Assembly (NCBI GenBank): GCA_013360285.1
Contig: JABWCM010000011.1
Coordinates: 24,877-88,876, forward strand
From: Myxococcales bacterium
GTDB taxonomy: Bacteria; Myxococcota_A; UBA9042; JABWCM01
Direction of reading: 5' to 3'
Length of the DNA: 64,000 nucleotides
The notes beneath the pieces are model-generated. The model worked only from the letters and a program-made list of their open reading frames with translations, searched no databases and was not told the DNA's origin. Shown here piece by piece: positions 20,747 through 31,850 of the stretch. Each line of letters begins with the position of its first letter. The stretch's first letter is position 1. A program made the translations under genes and the position numbers.

Positions 20747-22561
20747 CTATCTAATAAGTGGGCGGCGATGGCTCCGGCTTAGCTCGGTTAATTGGCGCAT
20801 CACCTCTTTCACTTTGGCAACATCCCCTGCTCTTTCCGCCGTTTCCAAGTCATCTTGCAGCCTTTTTCGCTGATTTTTTCCATAGTCGCTTCGAATCAAT
20901 TGAAGCATTTGTTCCGTATTCTTTTTTGTTGTTTCTTCGTCAAATTTTGGCTCAGAGCACAGTGTTGCTTTTGTCCAATCGGACATCAATGAGCCCGATA
21001 GTTTACTCAACAACTCCGCGCCGTCCAATCGTCCTGTTTCTCCGTACAGGGCAACCGCTTCCGACAGCACTTCTCGTAATCCATCATGCTCGATCCAGGT
21101 CGACTGGTCATCGACGAGAAGCAAACATGCCGGATAATGGAGGCAACCTTCAACAAGAACACGTTCCCTGATCGACGCACGAGCCACGGGATTATTAGGC
21201 TTTGATGCAATTTGAACCACCGCTTGTTTTGCTCGCGTGGGTTCACTCAACAACTCTCCAACCCGGGATTCCGGAAGTCTCAGGTGACTTGCAATACGGG
21301 TCACGTATAAATCCCGCTCCAGAGTATCTTTTACTTTGGAAACGTAGGTGGCCAATTCCGACAACGCCATCGCCTGAGAATGGGCGCTTCCGTCAACCTT
21401 TTGTAATGTTTGCTCAATCAGAAATTCCATTAAAGACTGCGCATGTTTTAGCAGTTGATTGAGTGCATCCGATCCGCGGGATTGAACATACGTATCCGGA
21501 TCCTCTCCCTCCGGTAATACCGCGACGCGCCCGAATACGTCGGCTTCCAGCAACAAATGAAGCGCTTTCATGGATGCCGCTCGCCCGGCGATGTCCCCGT
21601 CGTACAACAAGATGACCTCGTTGACAAAACGGCGTAGCAGATGGACCTGGGTTGTCGTCAATGCGGTTCCCATTGGCGCCACTGCGTTGCGGAAACCATA
21701 CTGGTGAAGCATCAGGAGATCGATATTTCCTTCAACGATGATCGCTTTGTTGGTCGCGCGTGCGTGTTTTTTTGCCTGCGCCAACCCAAAAAGCACGTCC
21801 CCTTTGGTATAAATCGGATTGTCGGGCGAGTTAATGTATTTTGCGGCCTGGTCTTCTTCGGATCCCGGCAATTTACGGCCTCCAAACCCTATAGGTCGTT
21901 CCAGCGTATCAAAAATGGGAAAAATCAATCGGTTCCGAAACCGGTCATAATGTCCCGGCCCGTTTTTCCGGGGCAGAATAAGACCCAGTGTTTCCGCAAC
22001 TTTCTGCTCCGTTGTGTTCGAACGAAACCGATCGGCCAACCACGCCCACTCCGGAGGCGCGTATCCCAGTCGAAATTCCGATACCGTTTGTTCTGTGATG
22101 TTCCGATTGGTAATATAACGCCATACAGGCGTGTCTCGCGGTTGACCAAGCAGATTTTTGTGGAACAGCTCCATTGCGGAGCGGGTCGTCTCCAAACATT
22201 GCTCAGAAAGCGCCTGATTCGGATTTCGTTTGTGGGCGTTAAAATCCCTACCGTCAGCAGCCCTGTCTTTCTTGAGTTCGATTCCGGCACGCGTTGCCAA
22301 CAAAGCCAGTGCTTCCCGAAACGTCATGCCGTTGTGTTTTCGAAGAAACTCAATCGCATCGCCGTGTTCACCGCAGCCGAAGCAGTGAAAAAAACCCTGT
22401 TCTTCGTTCACGGTAAACGACGGGGTTTTTTCCTGGTGGAATGGGCAAAGTCCTTTGTACCGTACGCCCATTTTTTTTAGCGTAACAAATTCTCCGATCA
22501 GCCTAACTGTGCTTGTTCGCGCAAGAATTTCGCGCACTTCTTGATCTGGTCCGGATGTCAT
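20747..22561 (-). CDS. dnaG: DNA primase
   Basis: Zinc-finger CPFHQEKTPSFTVNEEQGFFHCFGCG; TOPRIM VEGNIDLLMLHQYGF. Confidence 0.95.
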   Translation of the reverse strand: MTSGPDQEVREILARTSTVRLIGEFVTLKKMGVRYKGLCPFHQEKTPSFTVNEEQGFFHCFGCGEHGDAIEFLRKHNGMTFREALALLATRAGIELKKDRAADGRDFNAHKRNPNQALSEQCLETTRSAMELFHKNLLGQPRDTPVWRYITNRNITEQTVSEFRLGYAPPEWAWLADRFRSNTTEQKVAETLGLILPRKNGPGHYDRFRNRLIFPIFDTLERPIGFGGRKLPGSEEDQAAKYINSPDNPIYTKGDVLFGLAQAKKHARATNKAIIVEGNIDLLMLHQYGFRNAVAPMGTALTTTQVHLLRRFVNEVILLYDGDIAGRAASMKALHLLLEADVFGRVAVLPEGEDPDTYVQSRGSDALNQLLKHAQSLMEFLIEQTLQKVDGSAHSQAMALSELATYVSKVKDTLERDLYVTRIASHLRLPESRVGELLSEPTRAKQAVVQIASKPNNPVARASIRERVLVEGCLHYPACLLLVDDQSTWIEHDGLREVLSEAVALYGETGRLDGAELLSKLSGSLMSDWTKATLCSEPKFDEETTKKNTEQMLQLIRSDYGKNQRKRLQDDLETAERAGDVAKVKEVMRQLTELSRSHRRPLIR

Positions 22562-22605
22562 ATTCTGGTTGCCGAAATGCGGCGGGAAACGGATCTCGAC
22601 CGGTT

Positions 22606-22656
22606 GTTAACCCGGATTTCTGTCATAACACGAATTCTGGTGAGAATCCGGATTAA
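22606..22656. repeat. CCCGGATTTCT-type hairpin related to the one at 7985-8017
   Basis: GTTAACCCGGATTTCT ... GAGAATCCGGATTAA, near-symmetric; right-hand TTA is the SCP2-like gene stop. Confidence 0.5.
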
Positions 22657-23285
22657 GGGGACATGAACACGCTCAAAAGACCCATCGGTAATCCCATATC
22701 GCCGGCAAGCTGGATTCGTCCTTGCATAAACGCCTGCTGAAGATTGGTCTGACCTGTCAGTGATCCAAGCCAGTCGTTCAACAGAATCGTTAATTTAGCG
22801 CGAGGATTTGTTAAATTTGGCTTATCGCCGCCAATCGTAATCGTCAGCAGATATTTGTTCAGCTCCTCTCGGTCATCGATTTCCAACTGTAAGTCGCCGG
22901 CAAATTGACGTAGCCGGGAAAACTGATCCTGACTCAGGAACAACTTTCCGAATATCGATGGGTTGTACAGCGCTTCGGCTTTTGCGCGCCCGCCCAAAAT
23001 ATCGACCGCGCGATCCCGAACCGAACCAAACATCAATTCACGCCAGTCGTCTTCGGTGATCGACAGGTGCAGCACCGCCCCTGTGATATGTCCCGAACGT
23101 ATTGTGACCGTTTGTCCGTCCACGCCGATGGACCACGACCCTCCATTCTCACCGTGAACATGTACCAGACAGCGTTGTGGGCTTGCGTGTGGTGGCACCG
23201 GAATACGCGAGAGTTCCGACGGCAGGATGGTATCGAAAAATTGAATCGGTGTGGTGTCGTCGGGCAGATCGAACAATGTGATCAT
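22653..23285 (-). CDS. SCP2 sterol-binding-like protein
   Basis: SWSIGVDGQTVTIRSGHITGAVLHLSITEDDWRELMFG and a lipid-transfer-like fold pattern. Start chosen at MITLFDLPDD. Confidence 0.55.
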   Translation of the reverse strand: MITLFDLPDDTTPIQFFDTILPSELSRIPVPPHASPQRCLVHVHGENGGSWSIGVDGQTVTIRSGHITGAVLHLSITEDDWRELMFGSVRDRAVDILGGRAKAEALYNPSIFGKLFLSQDQFSRLRQFAGDLQLEIDDREELNKYLLTITIGGDKPNLTNPRAKLTILLNDWLGSLTGQTNLQQAFMQGRIQLAGDMGLPMGLLSVFMSP

Positions 23286-23487
23286 CGGGTCACTCCTTAC
23301 TTTGCATGAATCGTTTGTAGCCGCGTTACAACGTGACGGTCGCATTCTCCGAAAGCCGTCCTTTCTGTCAAGGACTGAATCTTCGTATCGAACGAACTTT
23401 CCGGTCGTACAGTGGTCATTGGCGAAAAAATGGCTTATTGCGGATAACGGCTACAAAGACACTTTTGATCGAGCGGAGGCTACAACG

Positions 23488-24327
23488 ATGACAAATCCTG
23501 AACCCAAAGTGGTACTTAGCATTGCGGGCAGTGACAGCGGAGGCGGCGCGGGGATTCAGGCGGATATCAAAACAATCGAAGCGCACGGTGCGTTTGCGAT
23601 GACGGCTGTCACCGCCGTTACCGCACAAAATTCCCGCGGTGTTCAAGGAATCTTTTCCATATCACCCGAAATGCTTCGTAAACAGATTCAGAGTGTATTT
23701 GATGACTTTCCGGTCGCAGCGGTGAAAACGGGTATGTTGTACTCCTCGGCACATATTCGTGTTGTGGTTGAAGAGCTGGCGCGTCATTCCGATGTCCCAA
23801 TCGTGGTTGATCCGGTGATGGTCGCCAAAGGAGGCGCTTCGCTTTTGGATGATGATTCGGTGGATGATTTGGTTGAGCGACTGATTCCGATGGCAGCAGT
23901 CGTGACGCCAAATATTCCGGAAGCTTGCCGAATTCTCCGAATGAGGCGAATTTCGAGCATCGAAGAGCGCCGTCTCGCCGCATCGCTCCTTCATCGTATG
24001 GGAAGCAAGGCGGTGGTAATAAAAGGTGGGCACTTGGACGGCAAAGCAACGGACTTGCTCTATGATGGTCGTCAATTTCGCGACATGAGCGAAGAAAGAG
24101 TGACTACAAAGCATACTCATGGAACCGGATGCGCATTTTCCGCGGCAATTGCTTCCAATCTCGCGTATGGAAAAGATGCCGCTGCTGCGGTTGTCGCGTC
24201 GAAGCAGTACGTGCACAATGCGCTCCTCAACGTGCCGGGTTTGGGGTCCGGCCATGGTCCCCTTGGTTTTTTTCACCGCCTGGCGCCCATTCGACTTGTT
24301 TCCGCCGATGACGCGGCGCTTTTGTGA
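23488..24327 (+). CDS. thiD: Hydroxymethylpyrimidine/phosphomethylpyrimidine kinase
   Basis: VLSIAGSDSGGGAGIQADIKTIEAHGAFAMTAVTAVTAQN; VVIKGGHLDGKATDLLYDG; HTHGTGCAFSAAIASNLA. Confidence 0.95.
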   Translation: MTNPEPKVVLSIAGSDSGGGAGIQADIKTIEAHGAFAMTAVTAVTAQNSRGVQGIFSISPEMLRKQIQSVFDDFPVAAVKTGMLYSSAHIRVVVEELARHSDVPIVVDPVMVAKGGASLLDDDSVDDLVERLIPMAAVVTPNIPEACRILRMRRISSIEERRLAASLLHRMGSKAVVIKGGHLDGKATDLLYDGRQFRDMSEERVTTKHTHGTGCAFSAAIASNLAYGKDAAAAVVASKQYVHNALLNVPGLGSGHGPLGFFHRLAPIRLVSADDAALL

Positions 24328-24334
24328 GGAAATA

Positions 24335-25102
24335 ATGAATATTCAAGATCTGGCAGTAATTGTCACCGGTGGTGCTTCCGGTATGGGAAAACATTTTACG
24401 CTTCGGTTGGCCGAAGGTGGCGCCAATGTGTTGGCCGTAGATGTCAACCAGGAAGCATTGGCCGTGCTTACACAAGAAGGTGCCGGCAAAGCAGGAACCA
24501 TTGCGACTCGAGTATGCAACGTTGCCAACGAAGAAGACGTCGTGAGCGCGGTAAACGACTGCGTGACGCGGTTTGGCAAAATCAACGGCGTAGTCAACAA
24601 TGCGGGGATTTTCCGGGATGCGTTGTTGGTAAAGCCCGACAAAGATACGGGCCGGGTACAGCGAATGAGCTTAAAACATTGGCAAGCCGTTATCGACGTG
24701 GATTTGACCGGGCCATTTTTGTTCGCCCGTGAAGTCGCTGCGGCGATGGTCGAAAATGGTTGGAAACCCGGGGTGATTGTCAATATCAGCTCGGTGAGTC
24801 GCCACGGCAACGCCGGGCAGGGGAACTACAGCGCCGCAAAAGCGGGACTCGTTGCCGACACCAAGTTATGGGCAACGGAACTCGCCCGATATGGAATCAG
24901 GGTTGGCGCAGTGGCTCCTGGCTTCGTAGACACCCCAATCCTCCAGGGAATGCGCCCTGAGGTATTGGACAAGATGTTGGCAGGTGTTCCGCTTCGGCGT
25001 GTAGGGACGCCCGAAGAGATTTATCGCGCCATTCAGTTTATCATCGAATGTGATTACTTTACCGGCCGATGTATCGATGTAGACGGCGGTTTGACCATGT
25101 GA
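24335..25102 (+). CDS. SDR-family oxidoreductase
   Basis: VIVTGGASGMGKHFTLRLAEGGANVLAVD; NNAGIF; NYSAAKAGL. Start chosen at ATG 24335. Confidence 0.88.
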   Translation: MNIQDLAVIVTGGASGMGKHFTLRLAEGGANVLAVDVNQEALAVLTQEGAGKAGTIATRVCNVANEEDVVSAVNDCVTRFGKINGVVNNAGIFRDALLVKPDKDTGRVQRMSLKHWQAVIDVDLTGPFLFAREVAAAMVENGWKPGVIVNISSVSRHGNAGQGNYSAAKAGLVADTKLWATELARYGIRVGAVAPGFVDTPILQGMRPEVLDKMLAGVPLRRVGTPEEIYRAIQFIIECDYFTGRCIDVDGGLTM

Positions 25103-25127
25103 AATGGTTCACCTCGTGGGCGATTCG

Positions 25128-25679
25128 TCAGGGACAGGGAACTTTTCTCAGTTCTGCCCATCTCGCCCCAAATCCGTCTTTTTGGGATATCGCTCGTTCG
25201 TGTGCCGCTTGAATCGTTTTTGCCCACGACGCACTCGTATACCCAAACGTTTCCCAGATACGAAAAACGGCTTCTTGATTCCCACGTTTCTGTGCGCAGT
25301 AAACGAGACGAACGGCTCTCAACAACACCTCATCCGGATCTTCGTCGGTGGGTAGTGGTGGCGCGGTATCCGTTTGTGGTCTGGAAAGGGTTTCGGTGAT
25401 TAATCCGGGATTGGGAGCCAACGGTTCGTTGTGGTTTGACCCGACAAGAGATGTCATTTGGGTGTCGGGTGACGACAGATGGTCTGTTTCAGGATCCGGG
25501 GATGTCTTTTTCGCGGTCTCGGTATCGTTTATCTGTCGTGATTTTGGTAGGTCATCTTGGAATTTTTTGCAATTTGACTGCAAAAATGGGCAAAAAACGA
25601 AAACAACAAGAAAAATGAACCGCGCAGCGACTCCAAACTTGTACCATGAGGTTTGCTGTGCGGGGGGGGACTCGTTCAT
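25128..25679 (-). CDS. Small lipoprotein-like protein with YCAQKR domain (paralogue of 28125-28577)
   Basis: FCPFLQSNCKKFQDD lipobox-like segment, low-complexity linker, then LLRAVRLVYCAQKRGNQEAVFRIWETFGY. Confidence 0.6.
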   Translation of the reverse strand: MNESPPAQQTSWYKFGVAARFIFLVVFVFCPFLQSNCKKFQDDLPKSRQINDTETAKKTSPDPETDHLSSPDTQMTSLVGSNHNEPLAPNPGLITETLSRPQTDTAPPLPTDEDPDEVLLRAVRLVYCAQKRGNQEAVFRIWETFGYTSASWAKTIQAAHERAISQKDGFGARWAELRKVPCP

Positions 25680-25770
25680 TTTCCTACTCCAGACCCCCTA
25701 TCCGACCCTAACCCACCCGATGTGGTTTGTGCCACATTCCCCCGTTGCGCCCCAATGGTCCAAGCGGTAG

Positions 25771-27129
<1,359 letters not shown>

Positions 27130-27198
27130 AGTTTAGCTATTCGTTTGTTTACATTAAATGCAACTCATCGCTGTCGAAAGGGTTGAGGTAAACCGCCA

Positions 27199-27987
27199 AT
27201 GGAAACCAATGATACGATCGGGGTTGTATTATCCCAGCAAAATAACGGTGTGTTGACGTTGACCATCAATCGGCCGGATCGCCGTAATGCCTTGTCCGAT
27301 GAAGTGGTTGGGGCGTTGAAAGCGGCCGTCGAATCTGCACGTGTGGATCCAACTGTGCGTGTCATTGTGATTACGGGTTCCGGCGACCGGGCGTTTTGCG
27401 CCGGCGGAGATTTAAGCCCGGGCAGCGGCGGTTTGTTGCAGCGCCATGACCAACGCGGCGGTTTTGTAGAGTTGTTACAAGCACTCTGGCGGGTCGGTAA
27501 ACCGACGGTGGCCCGCGTAAACGGGCATGCGTTGGGCGGAGGGTTCGGACTGGTGTTGGCATGCGATTTGGCGGTTGCAACTGATTCTGCGGTGCTCGGA
27601 ACGCCGGAAATCGATGTGGGGTTGTTTCCCATGATGATCATGGCGCTTATCCACCGTTCGTTGCCGCCAAAACGGACGTTGGAGATGATGTTGATGGGTC
27701 GGCGAATCGGTGCGGCCCAGGCGTACGATTGGGGGCTCGTCAACGCCGTGGTTCCTGCATCGGAATTGGATACCCAAGTTGCTGAAATCACGACGCGCCT
27801 TTGTTCGGTGAGCCCGGCGATTCTTCGTTTGGGGCTCGAATCGTATCACACCATGGCCGACATGCATCAAGACGAAGCGCTTCGATTTTTGCAAAGCCAA
27901 TTGACGATCAACACGTTATGCGACGATGCCGCCGAAGGGGTGGGCGCGTTTTTGGCGAAACGGCCACCGGAATGGAAGGGGAGATAA
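27199..27987 (+). CDS. Enoyl-CoA hydratase/isomerase family protein
   Basis: LTINRPDRRNALSDEV; GDRAFCAGGDLSPG; NGHALGGGFGLVLACDLAVA. Confidence 0.92.
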   Translation: METNDTIGVVLSQQNNGVLTLTINRPDRRNALSDEVVGALKAAVESARVDPTVRVIVITGSGDRAFCAGGDLSPGSGGLLQRHDQRGGFVELLQALWRVGKPTVARVNGHALGGGFGLVLACDLAVATDSAVLGTPEIDVGLFPMMIMALIHRSLPPKRTLEMMLMGRRIGAAQAYDWGLVNAVVPASELDTQVAEITTRLCSVSPAILRLGLESYHTMADMHQDEALRFLQSQLTINTLCDDAAEGVGAFLAKRPPEWKGR

Positions 27988-28124
27988 ATCCACCGGGGTC
28001 GGTTTGTGGATGGCAACGATCCGATGTTGTCATTTGCCGCGTGAAAAGCGATTGCGGCAAAAAAAAACTTCACTTAAAATTAGCCGCTGTTTTGGGGGAA
28101 ACCTTTCAAATCTGGGAGTTTTGG

Positions 28125-28577
28125 ATGCGAGCGTTTGGAATGACACGAAGTTATGTTGCTGGTTTGTTCATTTTGGGTTTGGTTTTGCCCACCGGATGCA
28201 AAAAAGAGGAACCGAAACCCGAAAGTAGCCCCGCTGTAGAGGCTACAAAACCCGAAGAAAAGGCCGAAACGCCGACCGAACCCCCTCCCGCTGCTGAGCC
28301 CGAGGCAACTCCAAAACCGACCGAAGAGGTCGCGGCCGAAAAACCGGACGCCGGCAACAAAAAAGACAAACTCGCCACCGCGTTTGCCGAGCTGTATTGT
28401 GCCCAACGCCGTAACGATGCGACCAATCTGTTGGAGCTCTACAAAAAACACGGTTTTGAATCACCGGCGGTTTTTTCCAAAGAATGGGACAAAACCGCAA
28501 CCGATGATTCCGAGTGGGCGGAAACCGTTGTTTCCGGGGCTATGGCGTCGGATTGTGCGCCGCCGGCAAACCCATAG
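28125..28577 (+). CDS. Small lipoprotein with charged linker and YCAQRR domain
   Basis: VLPTGCKKEEPKP lipobox, Pro/Glu/Lys-rich linker, ATAFAELYCAQRRNDATNLLELYKKHGF. Confidence 0.65.
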   Translation: MRAFGMTRSYVAGLFILGLVLPTGCKKEEPKPESSPAVEATKPEEKAETPTEPPPAAEPEATPKPTEEVAAEKPDAGNKKDKLATAFAELYCAQRRNDATNLLELYKKHGFESPAVFSKEWDKTATDDSEWAETVVSGAMASDCAPPANP

Positions 28578-28594
28578 GTGGTAACAAACTCAGA

Positions 28595-28756
28595 GAGTTT
28601 GTGAAAAAATAGCTGAACGGACTTGGACGGATGCTTTTGTCCCCGCTGCCCAGAAAAAAACCTGCGCCATATTCCCGATATGACTCGGTTTTTTTTCCGG
28701 GCATCGGGACCAAAATCCTCGCGTCCAAATCCGTCCCCATATTTTTTCACAAACTC
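28595..28756. repeat. Dispersed palindromic intergenic element, copy 4 (best-preserved type copy)
   Basis: Perfect 17-bp TIR GAGTTTGTGAAAAAATA (28595-28611) / TATTTTTTCACAAACTC (28740-28756); imperfect palindrome through the whole length; centre CCTGCGCCATATTCCCGATATGACTCGG. Confidence 0.9.
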
Positions 28757-31181
28757 AATCCCCGTCGTTTTTCCAAAGCCGTACCCCGTCGGATTCCAGG
28801 GTGACCGCGCCGTCTACGTCGGTTCGGAGCACTTCTGTCCCATGTTGTTTCCATCGTGTGAGCACCTCTTCGTCCGGCAAACCGTGGGCTCCGTGTTGAT
28901 TACAGGACACGATTGCCAACGATGCTCCGGTTGCCCGAATAAACGCGGTGGAACTGGATGTTTTGGATCCGTGGTGGGCTACCTTGACAACATCTGCCGT
29001 TAACTTACCCGGATCATGAAGCAACCATTCTTCCCCTGCTTGCTCGATATCCCCCGTAAACAAAAACCGATGTCGACCGTAGCCGATTCGCAGCACCAAA
29101 GACCGGTTGTTTTCGGACCAATTTGCAGTCCGGGTTGAATCAGGTGGAGCCAACGTCTCGATTGTGCACTCCCCCAGGCCAAACCGGGGATCCAACGTTG
29201 CTGCAAAAGGGTCGAGCCCTCGGAAAATCGCCGTACTAAGCAGCACCCATTGCAGGGGCGACGCGGTAAGTTGCCCATTCCACCACAGATGCTCGACATC
29301 GCGCCTTTGTAATACTGTTACCAAACCACCGATGTGGTCCAAATCGGCGTGGGTGTTGACAACCGCAGACAAAGACGAGATTCCGAGTGCATGCAACGAC
29401 GGCACAACCGCGTATCGACCCATTCCCGTGGGGTCGCGATGGGTACCGCCGGCATCGATCACGATGGGTGCTGCGCCGGGGCACTCGACGATGGCTGCAT
29501 CCCCATGACCGACATCCAGATAGGTGATTCGAAGTCTGTCGATGGGTTTGGATTGAAAAACGAGCCAAATGACCCCAACGATACATACAACCCACGCAGT
29601 CAATCGAATACTTCGATGGCGATCGGTCCCCGAAAGCACAACGAACACCGCGATGGTGGTCAATAACAACCACACACCGCTGGGGCGGCCTACCACCATG
29701 GTTTCCGACAAAAAAATCAACCGGTCCAACAATCCAAACAACCCGCCGTTGGCCCACTCAATCAGTTGCAGACCTACCGATTCACCCCAAGGCCACCCAA
29801 TCAATACAAAGGTCAATCCCAATACCGAGCACGGCATCCAAAACAGGGTCACATAGGGTACGACGACCGCGTTGATGAGCGGGGCGCCGAGTGAAACAAA
29901 ACCAAAATGATAAATCGATATCGGTGCGGTGGCGATCCATGCCGCAAAGCAGGAACACAGTGTTCCCAAGACCCAGCGTCGTATTCGATTTTGATGGGCG
30001 TCGTCCCAGCCGAGTTTCTGATAAAGAAATGACACGGTTGGCGCCGAGATCAAAAGGCCAAAGACGGCCGCAAAACTCAGTTGGAACGACGCCCCCCACA
30101 CTTCCGCCGGCTCCCAGATGGCAATGGTCAAAGCGGCCGCGGCCCACCAAGATAAGGTGTCGTGATCGTGATCCCGTAAAGCGGCCCATGCGAGCAACGC
30201 GATCATACAGCAGGCCCGAACCGTAGGGATATGAGAACCAGTCAACAGGGTAAACAGGATACATCCAATGGTTGTGACCACCCAGGCCAACTTGTTGGCG
30301 GTACCGCGTAACAACAATCCGGTAAACCGGTTCAAGAGTCGTCGACAACAAAAAAAGAGCAGCATGGCGACCCAGGCCATGTGTAATCCGGAAATCGCCA
30401 ACAGGTGGGACGTGCCGGTGTCGGCGAATCGATCGCGTAATTCCGGGGTGATGTCACGAGCGGCACCGAGCAACATGGCGATGGTGACCGAATAAGCATC
30501 CGCCGACAAACCTTGGTGTAATCGTTGAATCAATCCGGTCCGTGCGCTGTGCCCACACCTGTCCGAGTCACCATCGGCATAACAAACCAGACCGGTGGTC
30601 GTGTCGACACCGATTCCGACTTTGGGGTTGGCATAGGGATTGCCAAGAAAACCTGGATTGGTCTGCTGGTTTGGCAACAGGGGGTGTCCAAGAAACAGCA
30701 CCCGGCTTTGAGGTTGGGCATCAGGAAGATCGCCGTGGCCGTACAACACGACGTTTTGGTTGGGAAAACCGACATCATTCCAGACGACGGTAGCGTCGAC
30801 ACTCCAGCCGTCGTTTGTTCGTGGGTCGAAGTCTCCGGTTAATATGGCAACAAATCGGCCGGTGGGCCAAGGTTCCGCCCGTGGGGCATCGGGCTCCGAG
30901 TCGGCAGGTGACGGCACCCAAACCCAAGCCGTAAAGGTGGCCAACCCAAACGCCAGAGGAATCACGATCATGTGGGGACGACGGTACCAGACGGCAACCA
31001 AGGCGACATAGGCTGTCAGCAAGATCCACAAAAACACCACGACGGTGTAAAGAACCCAACTGGTTTCAGCAACATATAAACTACCCAAAAAGGTGAATGT
31101 CACAGCCAACAGTGGACGTTTCCGAATCTGTTCAAACAACCCGCCGATCATCGGTTTAGCCTCCGCATAGTGATGGGGCAT
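28755..31181 (-). CDS. comEC: ComEC/Rec2-type DNA internalization protein
   Basis: Competence-domain TM segments (AISGLHMAWVAML) and C-terminal metallo-beta-lactamase-like LDVGHGDAAIVECPG..NTHADLDHIGGL..HHGSKTSSS. Confidence 0.9.
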   Translation of the reverse strand: MPHHYAEAKPMIGGLFEQIRKRPLLAVTFTFLGSLYVAETSWVLYTVVVFLWILLTAYVALVAVWYRRPHMIVIPLAFGLATFTAWVWVPSPADSEPDAPRAEPWPTGRFVAILTGDFDPRTNDGWSVDATVVWNDVGFPNQNVVLYGHGDLPDAQPQSRVLFLGHPLLPNQQTNPGFLGNPYANPKVGIGVDTTTGLVCYADGDSDRCGHSARTGLIQRLHQGLSADAYSVTIAMLLGAARDITPELRDRFADTGTSHLLAISGLHMAWVAMLLFFCCRRLLNRFTGLLLRGTANKLAWVVTTIGCILFTLLTGSHIPTVRACCMIALLAWAALRDHDHDTLSWWAAAALTIAIWEPAEVWGASFQLSFAAVFGLLISAPTVSFLYQKLGWDDAHQNRIRRWVLGTLCSCFAAWIATAPISIYHFGFVSLGAPLINAVVVPYVTLFWMPCSVLGLTFVLIGWPWGESVGLQLIEWANGGLFGLLDRLIFLSETMVVGRPSGVWLLLTTIAVFVVLSGTDRHRSIRLTAWVVCIVGVIWLVFQSKPIDRLRITYLDVGHGDAAIVECPGAAPIVIDAGGTHRDPTGMGRYAVVPSLHALGISSLSAVVNTHADLDHIGGLVTVLQRRDVEHLWWNGQLTASPLQWVLLSTAIFRGLDPFAATLDPRFGLGECTIETLAPPDSTRTANWSENNRSLVLRIGYGRHRFLFTGDIEQAGEEWLLHDPGKLTADVVKVAHHGSKTSSSTAFIRATGASLAIVSCNQHGAHGLPDEEVLTRWKQHGTEVLRTDVDGAVTLESDGVRLWKNDGD

Positions 31182-31242
31182 GCCAGCGTTCGAATCAGCG
31201 GTTTTTCGGTTGCCCCCAAGGTGTGTTATGGTCGCGCCCTGA

Positions 31243-31605
<363 letters not shown>

Positions 31606-31850
31606 CTCCAAATTCACTAATTTAAGCATCAACCATCGGAAGGACCTGGCACCACCTGGAGCTATGACAAGGATTTGACCGAACTGCCGCCATCGCCGTC
31701 GGCGGATTGGTTCAAAAAAATAGCGGCTTGCCCGATAAAAAAATATTTTCGCAATCAATGTGACATAATTTGGAAACATTCTTCAGGTGAAGTGTGCCTC
31801 GTTCGACGCTGAAAATGGTTTTGGCGTGATTTCAACGATGAGGTGACAAG

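Noticed and set aside
31657-31680. Second sigma-54 promoter upstream of glnA (TGGCACCACCTGGAGC)
   Set aside because: The GG-to-GC spacing is 11 rather than 10 nt and the -12 element does not match TTGC.
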